A stretch of 64,000 nucleotides of DNA from an uncultured Bacteroidia bacterium (GCA_902788095.1 CADAIT010000001.1:225916-289915); one strand, 5' to 3'. Shown: positions 14,984-23,773, counted from the stretch's first letter. Notes: generated by a model not told the origin, from the letters alone. Translations and numbers: made by a program.

Positions 14984-17172
14984 TCGCAGAGGAACTTGAT
15001 ACGGACCAGCCGGATTTCCTCCTCGGAATAGTCCTCCCCGAGGGCATTGAGGGCATCGGGCAGGGAATCCGACTCCGCCTCCTCCTTGAACCAATCGTAG
15101 ATTTCTTCCACCACTTCCGGGTCCAGTTCGTCCGCGATGAAGTAATTGATATTCACCTTGGTTCCGGTGGCTACGATGGCTTCTATCTCCGAGAGTAAAT
15201 CGCTCATTCCCATGCCCTTGGAAGATGCAATATCCTTCAGGTCCAACTTGCGGTCAATGGCCTGGATGATGGAGACCTTGTTGCCGGATTTGGCCGTTAC
15301 GGACTTGACGACAAAGTCGTCCGGGCGCTCGATTTCATTCTCTTCCACATATTTGGCGATGAGTTCCACGAAAGGTCCGCCATATTTCTGGGCCTTTCCC
15401 TCTCCCACGCCCTGACACTTCTCCGAAAGTTCTTTCACGGAGAGCGGATATACGATGGTCATGTCTTCCAGGGACGGATCCGAGAAGATAATCCAGGGCT
15501 GCAGGCCCATTTTGCGGGCCATATCCTTGCGCAGATCCTTGAGCATGGCAAGCAGGACAGGGTCTCCCCCGCCTCCGCCGTGCGCGGCGCCGGAAAGGTC
15601 TTCGTCCTCGTCGTCGGTCCCTTCCGAGAAAGTACGGTCCTCCACCAGCAGGACTTCATGAGGATGGGCGAAGAATTTTCGGCCCTCCTCCGTAACGAAT
15701 ATAAGCCCGTAATTTTCAATGTCCTTGTCCAGGAAATGGAGGATGAGGCCCTGATGGATGACCGCCGCCCAGAAGCGGACGCCGTGGTCCTTGCCCGCCC
15801 CGAAGAGCGAAAGTTCGTCGTGGTGGTAGGACTTGATCATGGCATTGGGAACACCGGAAAGGATACCCGCAAGGTGTTCCAGCTTGAAGTGCTCCGGCAA
15901 CGTCTCTATGAGTTCTATCACCAGCGCCATTTCCTCGCGTCCGTCAAAGCGGGCCTTCGGATGCAGGCAGTTGTCGCATGCGCAGCAGTTGTCTGCCGGA
16001 TAATCTTCCCCGAAGTAATTGAGCAGCAGCTTGCGGCGGCACTGGCTGGATTCGGCGTACGCCACCGTCTCCTTGAGAAGCTGCTTGCCGATTTCCTGCT
16101 CCGCCACGGGTTTTCCCTGCATGAACTTCTCCAGCTTCTGGATATCCTTGTAACTGTAGTAGGTTATGCAGAGACCTTCCTGCCCGTCGCGCCCGGCCCG
16201 GCCGGTTTCCTGATAATAGCCCTCAATGCTCTTGGGAATGTCGAAATGGATGACAAAACGCACGTCCGGCTTGTCTATCCCCATGCCGAAGGCGATGGTG
16301 GCCACGATGACGTCTATTTCCTCCATCAGGAACTTGTCCTGGTTCTCCGCCCGGGTTTTGGCATCCAGGCCCGCATGGTACGGAAGCGCCTTGATGCCGT
16401 TGATGGACAGCATCCGGGCCAGTTCTTCCACCTTTTTGCGGCTCAGACAGTAAACGATTCCGGACTTGCCGGGATGCTGGCGGATGAATCGGATGATGTC
16501 TTTCTCCGGTTCCACCTTGTCCCTCACTTCATAATAAAGATTGGGCCGGTTGAAGGACGATTTGAACACCTTGGCGTCCTGGATGCGGAGATTCTTGAGG
16601 ATGTCGCTCTGGACTTTGGGCGTGGCCGTGGCAGTGAGCGCAATCACGGGCGCCGGCTGAATTTCCTCTATGATGGAGCGGATTTTCCGGTATTCCGGGC
16701 GGAAGTCGTGCCCCCACTCCGAAATGCAGTGGGCTTCGTCCACGGCATAAAAAGAGATTTTTATCCCCTTGAGCAGGACGATATTCTCCTCCTTGGTAAG
16801 GGACTCCGGCGCCACGTACAACAGTTTGGTCCGGCCGGCCAGCAGGTCCTCCTGCACCTCCGCAATCTGGTTTCTGGAGAGCGAGGAGTTCAGGAAATGG
16901 GCGATGCCTCCGTCCCCGGTTTCAAAGCCGCGGATAACATCCACCTGGTTTTTCATAAGGGCAATCAGGGGCGAAATCACGATGGCGGTTCCGTCCATTA
17001 CCAAGGCCGGCAACTGGTAGCAAAGCGACTTTCCTCCACCCGTCGGCATGAGCACAAAAGCATTGTTTCCGCCTACCAGATGCTGGATGATCTGTTCCTG
17101 ATCCCCCTTGAAGGCATCGTAGCCGAAGAATGTTTTTAGTTTTGCCTGTAATACGGCGGAATCCACTGACAT
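14971..17172 (-). CDS. recQ: ATP-dependent DNA helicase RecQ
   Basis: 733 residues. A 3'-5' helicase that unwinds forks and recombination intermediates. Helicase motifs: MPTGGGKSLCYQLPA, AVDEAHCISEWGHDFRPEY, ALTATAT, and QETGRAGRDGQ. The RQC zinc module follows (CRRKLLLNYFGED, CCACDNC) with a winged helix, and a C-terminal HRDC-type region near residue 515-610. The last about 100 residues are an extension seen in Bacteroidetes RecQ. A plausible minus-strand promoter (TTTG, 20 bases, TAAATTGA) lies about 30 bases upstream. The stop lies in the 65-bp repeat palindrome. Confidence 0.96.
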   Translation of the reverse strand: MSVDSAVLQAKLKTFFGYDAFKGDQEQIIQHLVGGNNAFVLMPTGGGKSLCYQLPALVMDGTAIVISPLIALMKNQVDVIRGFETGDGGIAHFLNSSLSRNQIAEVQEDLLAGRTKLLYVAPESLTKEENIVLLKGIKISFYAVDEAHCISEWGHDFRPEYRKIRSIIEEIQPAPVIALTATATPKVQSDILKNLRIQDAKVFKSSFNRPNLYYEVRDKVEPEKDIIRFIRQHPGKSGIVYCLSRKKVEELARMLSINGIKALPYHAGLDAKTRAENQDKFLMEEIDVIVATIAFGMGIDKPDVRFVIHFDIPKSIEGYYQETGRAGRDGQEGLCITYYSYKDIQKLEKFMQGKPVAEQEIGKQLLKETVAYAESSQCRRKLLLNYFGEDYPADNCCACDNCLHPKARFDGREEMALVIELIETLPEHFKLEHLAGILSGVPNAMIKSYHHDELSLFGAGKDHGVRFWAAVIHQGLILHFLDKDIENYGLIFVTEEGRKFFAHPHEVLLVEDRTFSEGTDDEDEDLSGAAHGGGGGDPVLLAMLKDLRKDMARKMGLQPWIIFSDPSLEDMTIVYPLSVKELSEKCQGVGEGKAQKYGGPFVELIAKYVEENEIERPDDFVVKSVTAKSGNKVSIIQAIDRKLDLKDIASSKGMGMSDLLSEIEAIVATGTKVNINYFIADELDPEVVEEIYDWFKEEAESDSLPDALNALGEDYSEEEIRLVRIKFLCEVAN

Positions 17173-17261
17173 AGTTCTTCCGTTTAGTGTTGCTCAATTT
17201 ACGCATTATTTCCGAAAAAGCCAAAAAAAAATCAAAATTATGTTTTCTAAAAATTTATACG

Positions 17262-17269
17262 TAAATTTG
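17262..17269 (+). promoter_or_regulatory. -7 box of the FKBP gene
   Basis: TAAATTTG, 53 bases before the start. It is divergent from recQ. Confidence 0.55.
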
Positions 17270-17322
17270 CAGGATTGAGCGTCTAACGCTTTTGAACGAA
17301 CAAACATTAATTCAAATACATT

Positions 17323-18087
17323 ATGAAATTCGCAAAACTTTTTGCCGCCATCGCTTCCGCCTCCGTGCTGGTCATGGCCTGCAACTCTCCCAAGGTGGAG
17401 GGTTCCAAAGAAGTACGTGACCTGCTTCCCTCCAAGGGCCAGGTTGACACCACTTCCTATCTGCTGGGCGTAAACTTCGGCCTGGTAATCACCCAGAATG
17501 GTTTCGGAGACATCAACATGTCTCAGTTGGAAAAGGGTTTGAACGACGCCCTCAACGCCAAGGAAGGCCAGCCCATGGACTCCGTTTTCGTGAAGCAGTT
17601 CAAGATTAATCCGGCCGACATGAACACCATCATCAACTCCTACCTCCAGAAGCGCACCGCTTACGAAGGCGCCCTGAACAAGGAGAAAGGTGACAAGTTC
17701 CGCAAGGACTTCTATGTCAAGAACAGCGCCGATTCCACCGCCTCCGGTATCGTTTACCTCATCTCCGATTCCGGCAGCGACGTACGTGCCACCAGCGACC
17801 GCGACACTGTGAAGGTGAACTACCGCGGAACCCTCATCGACGGCAAGGAGTTTGACAAGAACGAAGGCATCACCTTCCCGCTCAACCGCGTCATCAAAGG
17901 CTGGACGGAAGGCATGAAGCTCGTCGGCGAAGGTGGCAAGATTACCCTCGTAATCCCCGCCAACCTGGCCTATGGCGAACGCGGACCCCGCGAGATCGGT
18001 GCCAACTCCACCCTCATCTTCGATGTGGACCTCCTGGAAGTTCACCCGTTTGTCGAGAAACCCGCTGAAACTCCCGCTAAGAAGTAA
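17323..18087 (+). CDS. FKBP-type peptidyl-prolyl isomerase lipoprotein
   Basis: 254 residues. Lipoprotein signal (lipobox LVMAC, Cys20), a helical dimerisation domain of FkpA/Mip type (about residues 40-130), then a C-terminal FKBP domain with DTVKVNYRGTLIDGKEFD, VIKGWTEGMKLVGEGGK and IPANLAYGERG...STLIFDVDLL. It should assist folding of envelope proteins as a dimer. The DUF3127 gene starts three bases after its stop, so they are probably one operon. Confidence 0.94.
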   Translation: MKFAKLFAAIASASVLVMACNSPKVEGSKEVRDLLPSKGQVDTTSYLLGVNFGLVITQNGFGDINMSQLEKGLNDALNAKEGQPMDSVFVKQFKINPADMNTIINSYLQKRTAYEGALNKEKGDKFRKDFYVKNSADSTASGIVYLISDSGSDVRATSDRDTVKVNYRGTLIDGKEFDKNEGITFPLNRVIKGWTEGMKLVGEGGKITLVIPANLAYGERGPREIGANSTLIFDVDLLEVHPFVEKPAETPAKK

Positions 18088-18090
18088 GTC

Positions 18091-18522
18091 ATGGCACTGG
18101 AACTGGAAGGAACGCTTCGACAGAAGCTGGGCGTACAGTCCGGAACATCGGCCCGGGGCGCCTGGGCCAAGCAGGAATTCATCCTGGAATTCCCGGACGG
18201 CAATTTCACCGCCCAGGCCTGCTTCACCGCATGGGGACAGGAAAAGGTGGCCGAACTGGACAAGTACCAGGTGGGAGACCACATAAAGGTTTCCTTCAAC
18301 CTCAAGAGCCGCGAATACAACGGCCGCTGGTACAATGACCTCCAGGTCTGGCGTCTGGCGCCGGCCGGCGCAGCCGCTCCCGCAGCCGCTGCACAGCCTG
18401 GCCAGAGTGCGCCGTCATTCCCCGCCGCGAGCGGAGCCCCCGCCCCGGCCTACGAAGCCCCGGCCCCCACGCTGGACGACATGCCGGCAGGCGACGGTTC
18501 CGAAGACGACCTTCCGTTCTGA
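18091..18522 (+). CDS. DUF3127 protein with SSB-like acidic tail
   Basis: 143 residues. The first about 90 form the DUF3127 domain, small beta-rich and probably OB-fold-like (VQSGTSARGAWAKQEFILEF; VSFNLKSREYNGRWYNDLQV). A Pro/Ala-rich linker leads to the C-terminus GDGSEDDLPF, which matches the conserved acidic tip of single-stranded-DNA-binding protein (DDDIPF in E. coli). That tip recruits RecQ, RecJ, RecO, PriA and others, and recQ is the next gene but one. Binding of single-stranded DNA or of RecQ is an inference. Confidence 0.85.
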   Translation: MALELEGTLRQKLGVQSGTSARGAWAKQEFILEFPDGNFTAQACFTAWGQEKVAELDKYQVGDHIKVSFNLKSREYNGRWYNDLQVWRLAPAGAAAPAAAAQPGQSAPSFPAASGAPAPAYEAPAPTLDDMPAGDGSEDDLPF

Positions 18523-18595
18523 TTTGCCGTCCCGGCCGGGTTAGCCCCTTGCCGGCATGGCAGCCAATCGACTGACACATAGTCACTTACCATAC

Positions 18596-18624
18596 ATTCC
18601 TCGTTCAAAATTTGAACGAGGAAT
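18596..18624. repeat. Dispersed palindrome, copy 1
   Basis: A perfect 14+1+14 palindrome centred on TTCAAAATTTGAA, framed by ATTCCTCG and CGAGGAAT. The same core occurs at 34421-34451, and flanks of both copies are loosely alike. It lies after a gene end but has no T-run. Confidence 0.85.
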
Positions 18625-18687
18625 ATTGTACAAGTAGGTGAGAGACAATTTGTTAACTGCCACACTAATTTCCTATCTTTTCGCACT

Positions 18688-19191
18688 ATGAAACACCTGC
18701 TCACTCTCCTGGCCGCACTGGTTGTCATACTCCTGCCCGGCTGCGCCGCCCTGAGACGGTCTCCGGAAGAGAAGGCTGCCGAAAAGCTTCGCATCGAACA
18801 GAGCCTGGAAGCCCGGGAATACCGGATAGACGTAAACTATATGCTGCCCCTCCGAGGCCCCGGCAAGTCCGTTACGGGGAGTTATTCGCTCACCATTGAC
18901 GGCAGTGTCGTCGATTCTTATCTCCCGTACTTCGGCGTGGCCTACAACATCCCTTACGGCGGCGGAAAGGCCCTCAGTTTCAAAGGCTCCATCGGCGAGT
19001 ACCGGGACAGCGGCTGGGCAAAGGACCGGCGCACGATTATCGTCTCCACCGACAACGGCGAAGACACCCTCACCTTCACCATCACGGTCTTTGACGACGG
19101 TACGGCCGACATCTCTGTCCGTTCCCGGAACAGGGAAGACATCGGTTTCCGCGGGAAGATAGGCCCACTCAAGAACGGGTCCCAAGACTGA
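18688..19191 (+). CDS. DUF4251-family lipoprotein
   Basis: 167 residues. Lipobox PGC (Cys19). The mature part fits DUF4251, a Bacteroidales envelope family: IDVNYMLPLRGPGK, DSYLPYFGVAYNIPYGG and YRDSGWAKDRRTIIVST. Function unknown. A TATCTTTT -7-like box is about 10 bases before the start. A second small gene follows after seven bases. Confidence 0.82.
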   Translation: MKHLLTLLAALVVILLPGCAALRRSPEEKAAEKLRIEQSLEAREYRIDVNYMLPLRGPGKSVTGSYSLTIDGSVVDSYLPYFGVAYNIPYGGGKALSFKGSIGEYRDSGWAKDRRTIIVSTDNGEDTLTFTITVFDDGTADISVRSRNREDIGFRGKIGPLKNGSQD

Positions 19192-19198
19192 ACGGGCC

Positions 19199-19510
19199 AT
19201 GCCCCATCCCAAGTTCATACTGGTATCGGACCCGAAAGCCCCGCTCACCGGGACCTTTGTCTATGGGATGGTCTCGCAGCACCGGGACCTGGTGGAAGGC
19301 TATGTGAAAGTCCACGGCGGCGGGTGGTACCTGAAAGACGATGACCGGAAGACCATCACCCTTTACGGCAGCAGCGGAGACTTCGGGGAGCCCCGCCTGG
19401 CCTTCCTGAACAGGATTCCCCGGGAACTCAAAGGATACACCTTCCTCTTCTCCCCCGGCTGGAACCTGCCCGCCAACGAACTGGACATCTCCACCGTGGA
19501 ATGGGTATAG
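19199..19510 (+). CDS. Small hypothetical protein
   Basis: 103 residues, no signal peptide and no recognised domain. It reads as a beta-rich protein (KFILVSDPKAPLTGTFVYGM; DDDRKTITLYGSSGDF). The codon use matches its GC-rich neighbour, and it follows the DUF4251 gene closely, which supports a real gene. Confidence 0.6.
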   Translation: MPHPKFILVSDPKAPLTGTFVYGMVSQHRDLVEGYVKVHGGGWYLKDDDRKTITLYGSSGDFGEPRLAFLNRIPRELKGYTFLFSPGWNLPANELDISTVEWV

Positions 19511-19724
19511 CAATCCCCAGAAAGAGTGTAAATTTTTTCTTTTCGGCCTCCATCCTTCTTCCCCCTACGAAAGAACTTCCCAAGACGGACAACAGCACCA
19601 CAGGAGGAACAAGGAAAACCCTGCCGCCTCGACAAACAGAATGCGTAGAACGAGGATTTCGTGTCAAGGCGGCAGAAAACAAACATCGCAAAGCGCAATC
19701 TTTTTAATTTTCCGAAAGATTTCA

Positions 19725-19732
19725 TATCTTTG
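19725..19732 (+). promoter_or_regulatory. -7 box of the mntA-hepT operon
   Basis: TATCTTTG ends five bases before the mntA start, predicting a leaderless mRNA. The 19511-19737 gap otherwise shows nothing recognisable. Confidence 0.55.
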
Positions 19733-19737
19733 CCCAT

Positions 19738-20046
19738 ATGGTAAGTCGGCAGTTTAATACTATGCTTCCCAAGATTCAGGCTGTTCTCTCACAACAGCCC
19801 GTAGTAAAGGCATGGCTATTCGGCTCCTTCTCGAGGGGCGAAGAAACTCCTCAGAGCGACGTAGACATCCTAGTCCAGTATGACGAAAATGCTCGAATCA
19901 CGCTTCTTACCATTTCGAGAATCATGACTCGCTTATCGGACGCCGTCGGTAAAAAGGTTGACTTGGTAGAAGACGGATGTTTATTGCCCTTCGCCCAGGA
20001 ATCCGCAGAACGTGATAAAATCCTGATTTATGAGAGAGCCCGTTAG
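19738..20046 (+). CDS. mntA: MntA-type antitoxin, minimal nucleotidyltransferase
   Basis: 102 residues. The nucleotidyltransferase motif GSx10DxD is complete: Gly29-Ser30, then Asp41-Val-Asp43 (GSFSRGEETPQSDVDILV). In characterised pairs this enzyme neutralises HepT by transferring AMP to a tyrosine in the toxin active site. The gene overlaps hepT by 17 bases, the usual coupled arrangement. Confidence 0.9.
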   Translation: MVSRQFNTMLPKIQAVLSQQPVVKAWLFGSFSRGEETPQSDVDILVQYDENARITLLTISRIMTRLSDAVGKKVDLVEDGCLLPFAQESAERDKILIYERAR

Positions 20047-20380
20047 AGACGCCGAACGGCTGCAACACATTCTTGACGCCATCAACACAATTGAGAGCAG
20101 CCGCAAGATACATTCGACAGATGAAGCAGCAAATGACCCCATTATCTACTACGGCTTTGTCAAACACGTTGAAATCATTGGGGAAGCCGTATATATGCTG
20201 TCGAAGGAATTCAAGGAGACCCATCCGGAGATGGATTGGACCTCCATTGAAGGAATGCGGCATGTTCTGGTACATGGTTACTACCATATCAAGCCAAACC
20301 AGTTGTGGGACACCATAGACCTGGACCTCCCGGAACTGAAGCCGTATATAGAGAAATATATTTCTACACTTTCGGAATAA
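20030..20380 (+). CDS. hepT: HepT-type HEPN toxin (DUF86)
   Basis: 116 residues, all-alpha HEPN domain. The RNase motif RX4HXY is intact: Arg77, His82 and Tyr84 in RHVLVHGY. Known HepT toxins cut RNA or tRNA and are silenced by AMP addition to that tyrosine by MntA. With mntA directly upstream it forms a complete type VII-like toxin-antitoxin pair. The kinase gene starts only six bases later, so it is probably in the same transcript. Confidence 0.9.
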   Translation: MREPVRDAERLQHILDAINTIESSRKIHSTDEAANDPIIYYGFVKHVEIIGEAVYMLSKEFKETHPEMDWTSIEGMRHVLVHGYYHIKPNQLWDTIDLDLPELKPYIEKYISTLSE

Positions 20381-20386
20381 TCAAAT

Positions 20387-21499
20387 ATGACGGGCAACTC
20401 TGAATTCTTCCCAGCAGAGTCATCAGATAATACCGAGCTCCTTATTTCAACTGGCGCCACCTGTGAAATCACTCGTTTCCGCAAATGGGACAAATGGTTT
20501 TTACGCAAGCGCTTACGGGAAGAACTACGTTCCAACCCTTTCTATGTGGCCGCGCTGGAGAAAGAATTTGATCTGGGAATTCATTGCGACCACCCAGGCC
20601 TCGTACGCTATTTTGATAAAGGCCATGACGAGAAAGGGCCTTATCTGGTTGAGGAGTATATTGACGGAGAATCTCTGTCTTCCTATCTGGAACAAAACGC
20701 GCCTCTCTCACGGAAAGAAACGGTACGGATTTTCAATGAACTCGCCTCAGTCGTATCCTACCTCCACTCCCAAGGAATTATTCACTGTGACTTAAAGCCA
20801 GACAATATCCTTCTTACACGGCAAGGTAACCGGATCAAACTGATAGACCTGGGGTTTTCCTGTCAATATAGTTACTCGGGAATATGGGGTGGTTCTACGC
20901 AATGGACCGCACCCGAACTGAAGACAGAGCCTAATACAGCCACATTTCAGGCCGACATCTATTCTCTAGGCCGTATTTTGGAAGCTCTGAACGGGAAACA
21001 AAACCGAAAGATAGTCAGTAAGGCCACAGCCACCTCTCTCAAGGAACGATATAAAACGCCGGAAGAGATGATTCGGGCACTCCAGCCCCAAAGATGGTGG
21101 CGGCAACTTTTGGTCATCGCGGGAGTAATTCTTCTCTCACTACCCGGATGGTTTGTAAAAAACACGCATCCAACCACCGCTTCTGAAGTGGCAACTCCCA
21201 AAGATACCATTACAGTCCAAGGACTTTTCCAAAATTCCTTGGACGAAGCCATATCCGCAGCATTTGAGCCGCTATACTCTTCCTACGACTCTCTTTCAGC
21301 GGGGAATATAGCAAATGTAATGAATATCGCACAGGAGTGTCTTGGGAATGCCATGACACAATCTTCACAAATGGCCGAAGACTGGGGGAGCAAATATCCT
21401 GAATACCAAAAAGATTTCTCCCAACTTATCATGCCTACCATAAACCACCACTATGGACAATACATGTTTGATCTCAGCCTTTTTTCTCTGAATCATTAA
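20387..21499 (+). CDS. Hanks-type serine/threonine protein kinase with transmembrane segment
   Basis: 370 residues. The kinase domain covers about residues 30-235: catalytic loop HCDLKPDN (133-140, HCD in place of HRD), DLG in place of DFG (154-156) and APE (175-177). The lysine of VAIK is probably Lys41; a glycine-rich loop is not obvious. A transmembrane helix (LLVIAGVILLSLPGWF, about 240-257) is followed by a roughly 110-residue extracytoplasmic part without known domain. It starts six bases after hepT and its 3' end overlaps the convergent regulator gene by 26 bases. Confidence 0.88.
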   Translation: MTGNSEFFPAESSDNTELLISTGATCEITRFRKWDKWFLRKRLREELRSNPFYVAALEKEFDLGIHCDHPGLVRYFDKGHDEKGPYLVEEYIDGESLSSYLEQNAPLSRKETVRIFNELASVVSYLHSQGIIHCDLKPDNILLTRQGNRIKLIDLGFSCQYSYSGIWGGSTQWTAPELKTEPNTATFQADIYSLGRILEALNGKQNRKIVSKATATSLKERYKTPEEMIRALQPQRWWRQLLVIAGVILLSLPGWFVKNTHPTTASEVATPKDTITVQGLFQNSLDEAISAAFEPLYSSYDSLSAGNIANVMNIAQECLGNAMTQSSQMAEDWGSKYPEYQKDFSQLIMPTINHHYGQYMFDLSLFSLNH

Positions 21500-22046
21500 T
21501 GATTAGCGCGTCGATTCCTCCTTTCTCGCCGGCCACAAATGAGCCCATTTTCACGCCGTCTCTCAAAACCAAGTCTGCCAGAAAAGGATATCCACTGCTA
21601 AAATAACGGGCATAGACACGATCTCCGGGACGGAGCTTACTATTCTCACTCCGAATTACATGGAAAAGTTTATTCCCGATGCATTCCAATTCCACAAATC
21701 TGTTCGGGCGATAGGTGAAGGAAATACGATCCCCGGGAAGCATTTTATCGGCCCAGATTACTGTTTTTGTTGATGAGAATTCGGAGTTCCCTCTCTCTGA
21801 CAGTGTAAACAAAAGACTGGGCCAATCCTTGGCACCCATGTAACGGGCAAGAATATCCAAAGTAGATTGATGGGGCTCCACTTCACTTTCTATTGCGCCA
21901 AACAGTCTCTTGAGGGTATTGACCGAAAGGCCAACACCTGTTTTCTTAGCCATATCTCGGGAGAGAGCTTCAAAATCGGAGGGCACAGTTACCTCCCGCC
22001 CAAAAACGGCTTGTATTTTCCTGATTACAGGAACAGATAGTCTCAT
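21474..22046 (-). CDS. Probable DNA-binding regulator, Bacteroidetes HTH-like family
   Basis: 190 residues. The N-terminal half (PVIRKIQAVFGREVTVPSDF, then GVGLSVNTLKRLFGAIE and STLDILARYMGAKDWPSLL) follows a pattern common in Bacteroidetes proteins thought to bind DNA near kinase or envelope genes. The C-terminal half is beta-rich with YRPNRFVELECIGNKLFHVI, possibly a sensor. It is convergent with the kinase (26-base overlap). A TATCTTTG -7 box at 22051-22058 is four bases from the start codon. The target is unknown. Confidence 0.65.
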   Translation of the reverse strand: MRLSVPVIRKIQAVFGREVTVPSDFEALSRDMAKKTGVGLSVNTLKRLFGAIESEVEPHQSTLDILARYMGAKDWPSLLFTLSERGNSEFSSTKTVIWADKMLPGDRISFTYRPNRFVELECIGNKLFHVIRSENSKLRPGDRVYARYFSSGYPFLADLVLRDGVKMGSFVAGEKGGIDALIINDSEKKG

Positions 22047-22050
22047 GCAT

Positions 22051-22058
22051 CAAAGATA
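22051..22058 (-). promoter_or_regulatory. -7 box of the regulator gene
   Basis: TATCTTTG on the minus strand, four bases before the ATG. Confidence 0.5.
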
Positions 22059-22155
22059 CGCTTTCCTTACAGAATAGGCAAGACAAATTGCAAATGGACG
22101 AAAATGGATAAGGCCTTGTCATAAAGTTCCTGTACTTTTGTTTAAAATTTTGCAT

Positions 22156-22345
22156 CCACACCCGTATGTAAGAAAATTTGTTTATATTTGTAGGGCCCTC
22201 CTTTTAGGAATGGGTAAAATAGATGAAAGTGTATGCTTTCTCCTTGAACTGAAATCTGGTAAATTTCTAATAAACGAGGAACAGCAAGCACTCATCATCC
22301 GGTATGTGAAATCGGCACAATCGTGCCCCTTCCATACGGGTGTGG
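22156..22345. repeat. 13-base inverted repeat bounding a 190-base segment
   Basis: CCACACCCGTATG at 22156-22168 is perfectly inverted at 22333-22345. The segment holds a -7 box and most of a small open reading frame. No transposase or target duplication was seen. Confidence 0.6.
22183..22190 (+). promoter_or_regulatory. -7 box in the 22.05-22.46 kb gap
   Basis: TATATTTG, 19 bases before a possible small gene at 22210. No convincing -33 element. Confidence 0.4.
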
Positions 22346-22395
22346 AGTATCGGCTTATTCGTTTATGGGCTTTACCAGAGCCTCAGTTCAGATAA
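22210..22395 (+). CDS. Possible small protein
   Basis: 61 residues from ATG, starting MGKIDESVCFLLELKSGKF. The only support is a -7 box 19 bases upstream and an AT-rich, coding-like composition. No known family. It may be a remnant in the gap before the accessory gene run. Confidence 0.3.
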   Translation: MGKIDESVCFLLELKSGKFLINEEQQALIIRYVKSAQSCPFHTGVEYRLIRLWALPEPQFR

Positions 22396-22460
22396 GCAGC
22401 GGCTCCACACTTTCTTTGTATATGCCCATACAGGAGCCATATGGGAAATTATAACAGGTC

Positions 22461-22832
22461 ATGGAAGCAATGGATGATTTAATGAATTTTGAGACGAAAA
22501 AAGGTAGGGCATTACCCAAAATCAGGATTGGAACTATCGGAAAAGACGTCGAAATGCCATCTACGAATGAGGAATGCACAAAGAAGGTTCTTGAACTCTG
22601 CCAAATGTTACTCGAAAAAAAGCCCATTTACATTGGAGAGGAACTATATACAGATTATAAACTTCCCGAATTTTTATGCACGCTGAATAACACATATACT
22701 TTTAATCTGGAAACCGTCTATGACAGATTCATAAACGCATTAAACGACATATTGGAGAAGCAGACGAAAAGTCTAAATTTATTAAATGAATTAATCAAAA
22801 CAATAACGAATAGCAACAACCATGAAAACTAA
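22461..22832 (+). CDS. Hypothetical protein, AT-rich region
   Basis: 123 residues (a second ATG at 22470 is possible). No signal peptide; Lys/Glu/Asn-rich and mostly helical. No domain recognised. Its end overlaps the start of the next lipoprotein gene by 11 bases, which supports translation of both. Confidence 0.6.
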   Translation: MEAMDDLMNFETKKGRALPKIRIGTIGKDVEMPSTNEECTKKVLELCQMLLEKKPIYIGEELYTDYKLPEFLCTLNNTYTFNLETVYDRFINALNDILEKQTKSLNLLNELIKTITNSNNHEN

Positions 22833-23685
22833 TCCACTAACGAATCTTCTACTATTGTTCCTTTGTTTATTTGCCATATCATGTAGCAATGGCAGTGGAT
22901 GGATGCAGGGGTATTGGATGGGTGACGACCCTCGTGAATTCCTTTATATTCAGGGTAATAAAGTCTACAAAAGTTCTATCTTTAAGTTGAAAGAACCTTT
23001 TAACAGTGATTCTTTAGATCCATCGGAGATTTATGACATGGGTTATCACACGGATGTTGTGTGGAAGGATGAGGATAATATTGTTCGTGAAAACAAGAAG
23101 ATAGGATTATCCGATATTAACTCTTTGAATAAGAAAGAAGTTATGCGGGAAAACCTCCTGGATGAGGAAGCTTTAAAATGGCTCGTTAATGAGTTGGGTA
23201 ATCAAACTCCAGATTTCTCTTCTCGAAATTTTAAATATTTATGTTCGACAAGTGTGTATGAACCTGGTTCCAACATTGATTTTGTATTCTTCGAGAAAAA
23301 TGTAAAGAAATTTGTTACGGTAAGTTATTACATTGACGGAGAAAACTACGATGAACTAATTGGGGATTATTTCCCAACTTACCATGCTTCTGCAATTAAT
23401 ACTTATACGAAGATAAAAAAAGAGGATATAGAAACGCTACGTGAAGAATTAGTGAACAGTGAAAGAAATCGCACATCATTAAAACGTTCTGGATTTCCTT
23501 TAAATGGCGGATACACTGAAAAAGAATTCCTTAAAATCGCAAACGCCATTAATCAAGGAGGTGATTATACGATTACAAAGTCAGAATTTGATGCTTTGCC
23601 TGTAGGAATAAAAAGAAAGATGATTAATAGCGGGGATGTTTCTTTATTCCGTGAACTTAAGCGTTTATCAAGGGGGGATATTTAG
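22822..23685 (+). CDS. Lipoprotein of unknown function
   Basis: 287 residues with a clear lipoprotein signal (lipobox AISC, Cys21), followed by GWMQGYWMGDDPREFLYIQG, a start reminiscent of lipocalin-like envelope proteins. The C-terminal part (residues about 225-287) is helical and charged. AT-rich codon use sets it apart from genes before 20 kb. No known family. Confidence 0.65.
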   Translation: MKTNPLTNLLLLFLCLFAISCSNGSGWMQGYWMGDDPREFLYIQGNKVYKSSIFKLKEPFNSDSLDPSEIYDMGYHTDVVWKDEDNIVRENKKIGLSDINSLNKKEVMRENLLDEEALKWLVNELGNQTPDFSSRNFKYLCSTSVYEPGSNIDFVFFEKNVKKFVTVSYYIDGENYDELIGDYFPTYHASAINTYTKIKKEDIETLREELVNSERNRTSLKRSGFPLNGGYTEKEFLKIANAINQGGDYTITKSEFDALPVGIKRKMINSGDVSLFRELKRLSRGDI

Positions 23686-23773
23686 AGAAAGTGTGTGACG
23701 CTTCTAAGGCACGAGTCGACATCTAAACTACCCTCTTATAATGTATAAATTAATGATTTAAAACTTCTTAGCT

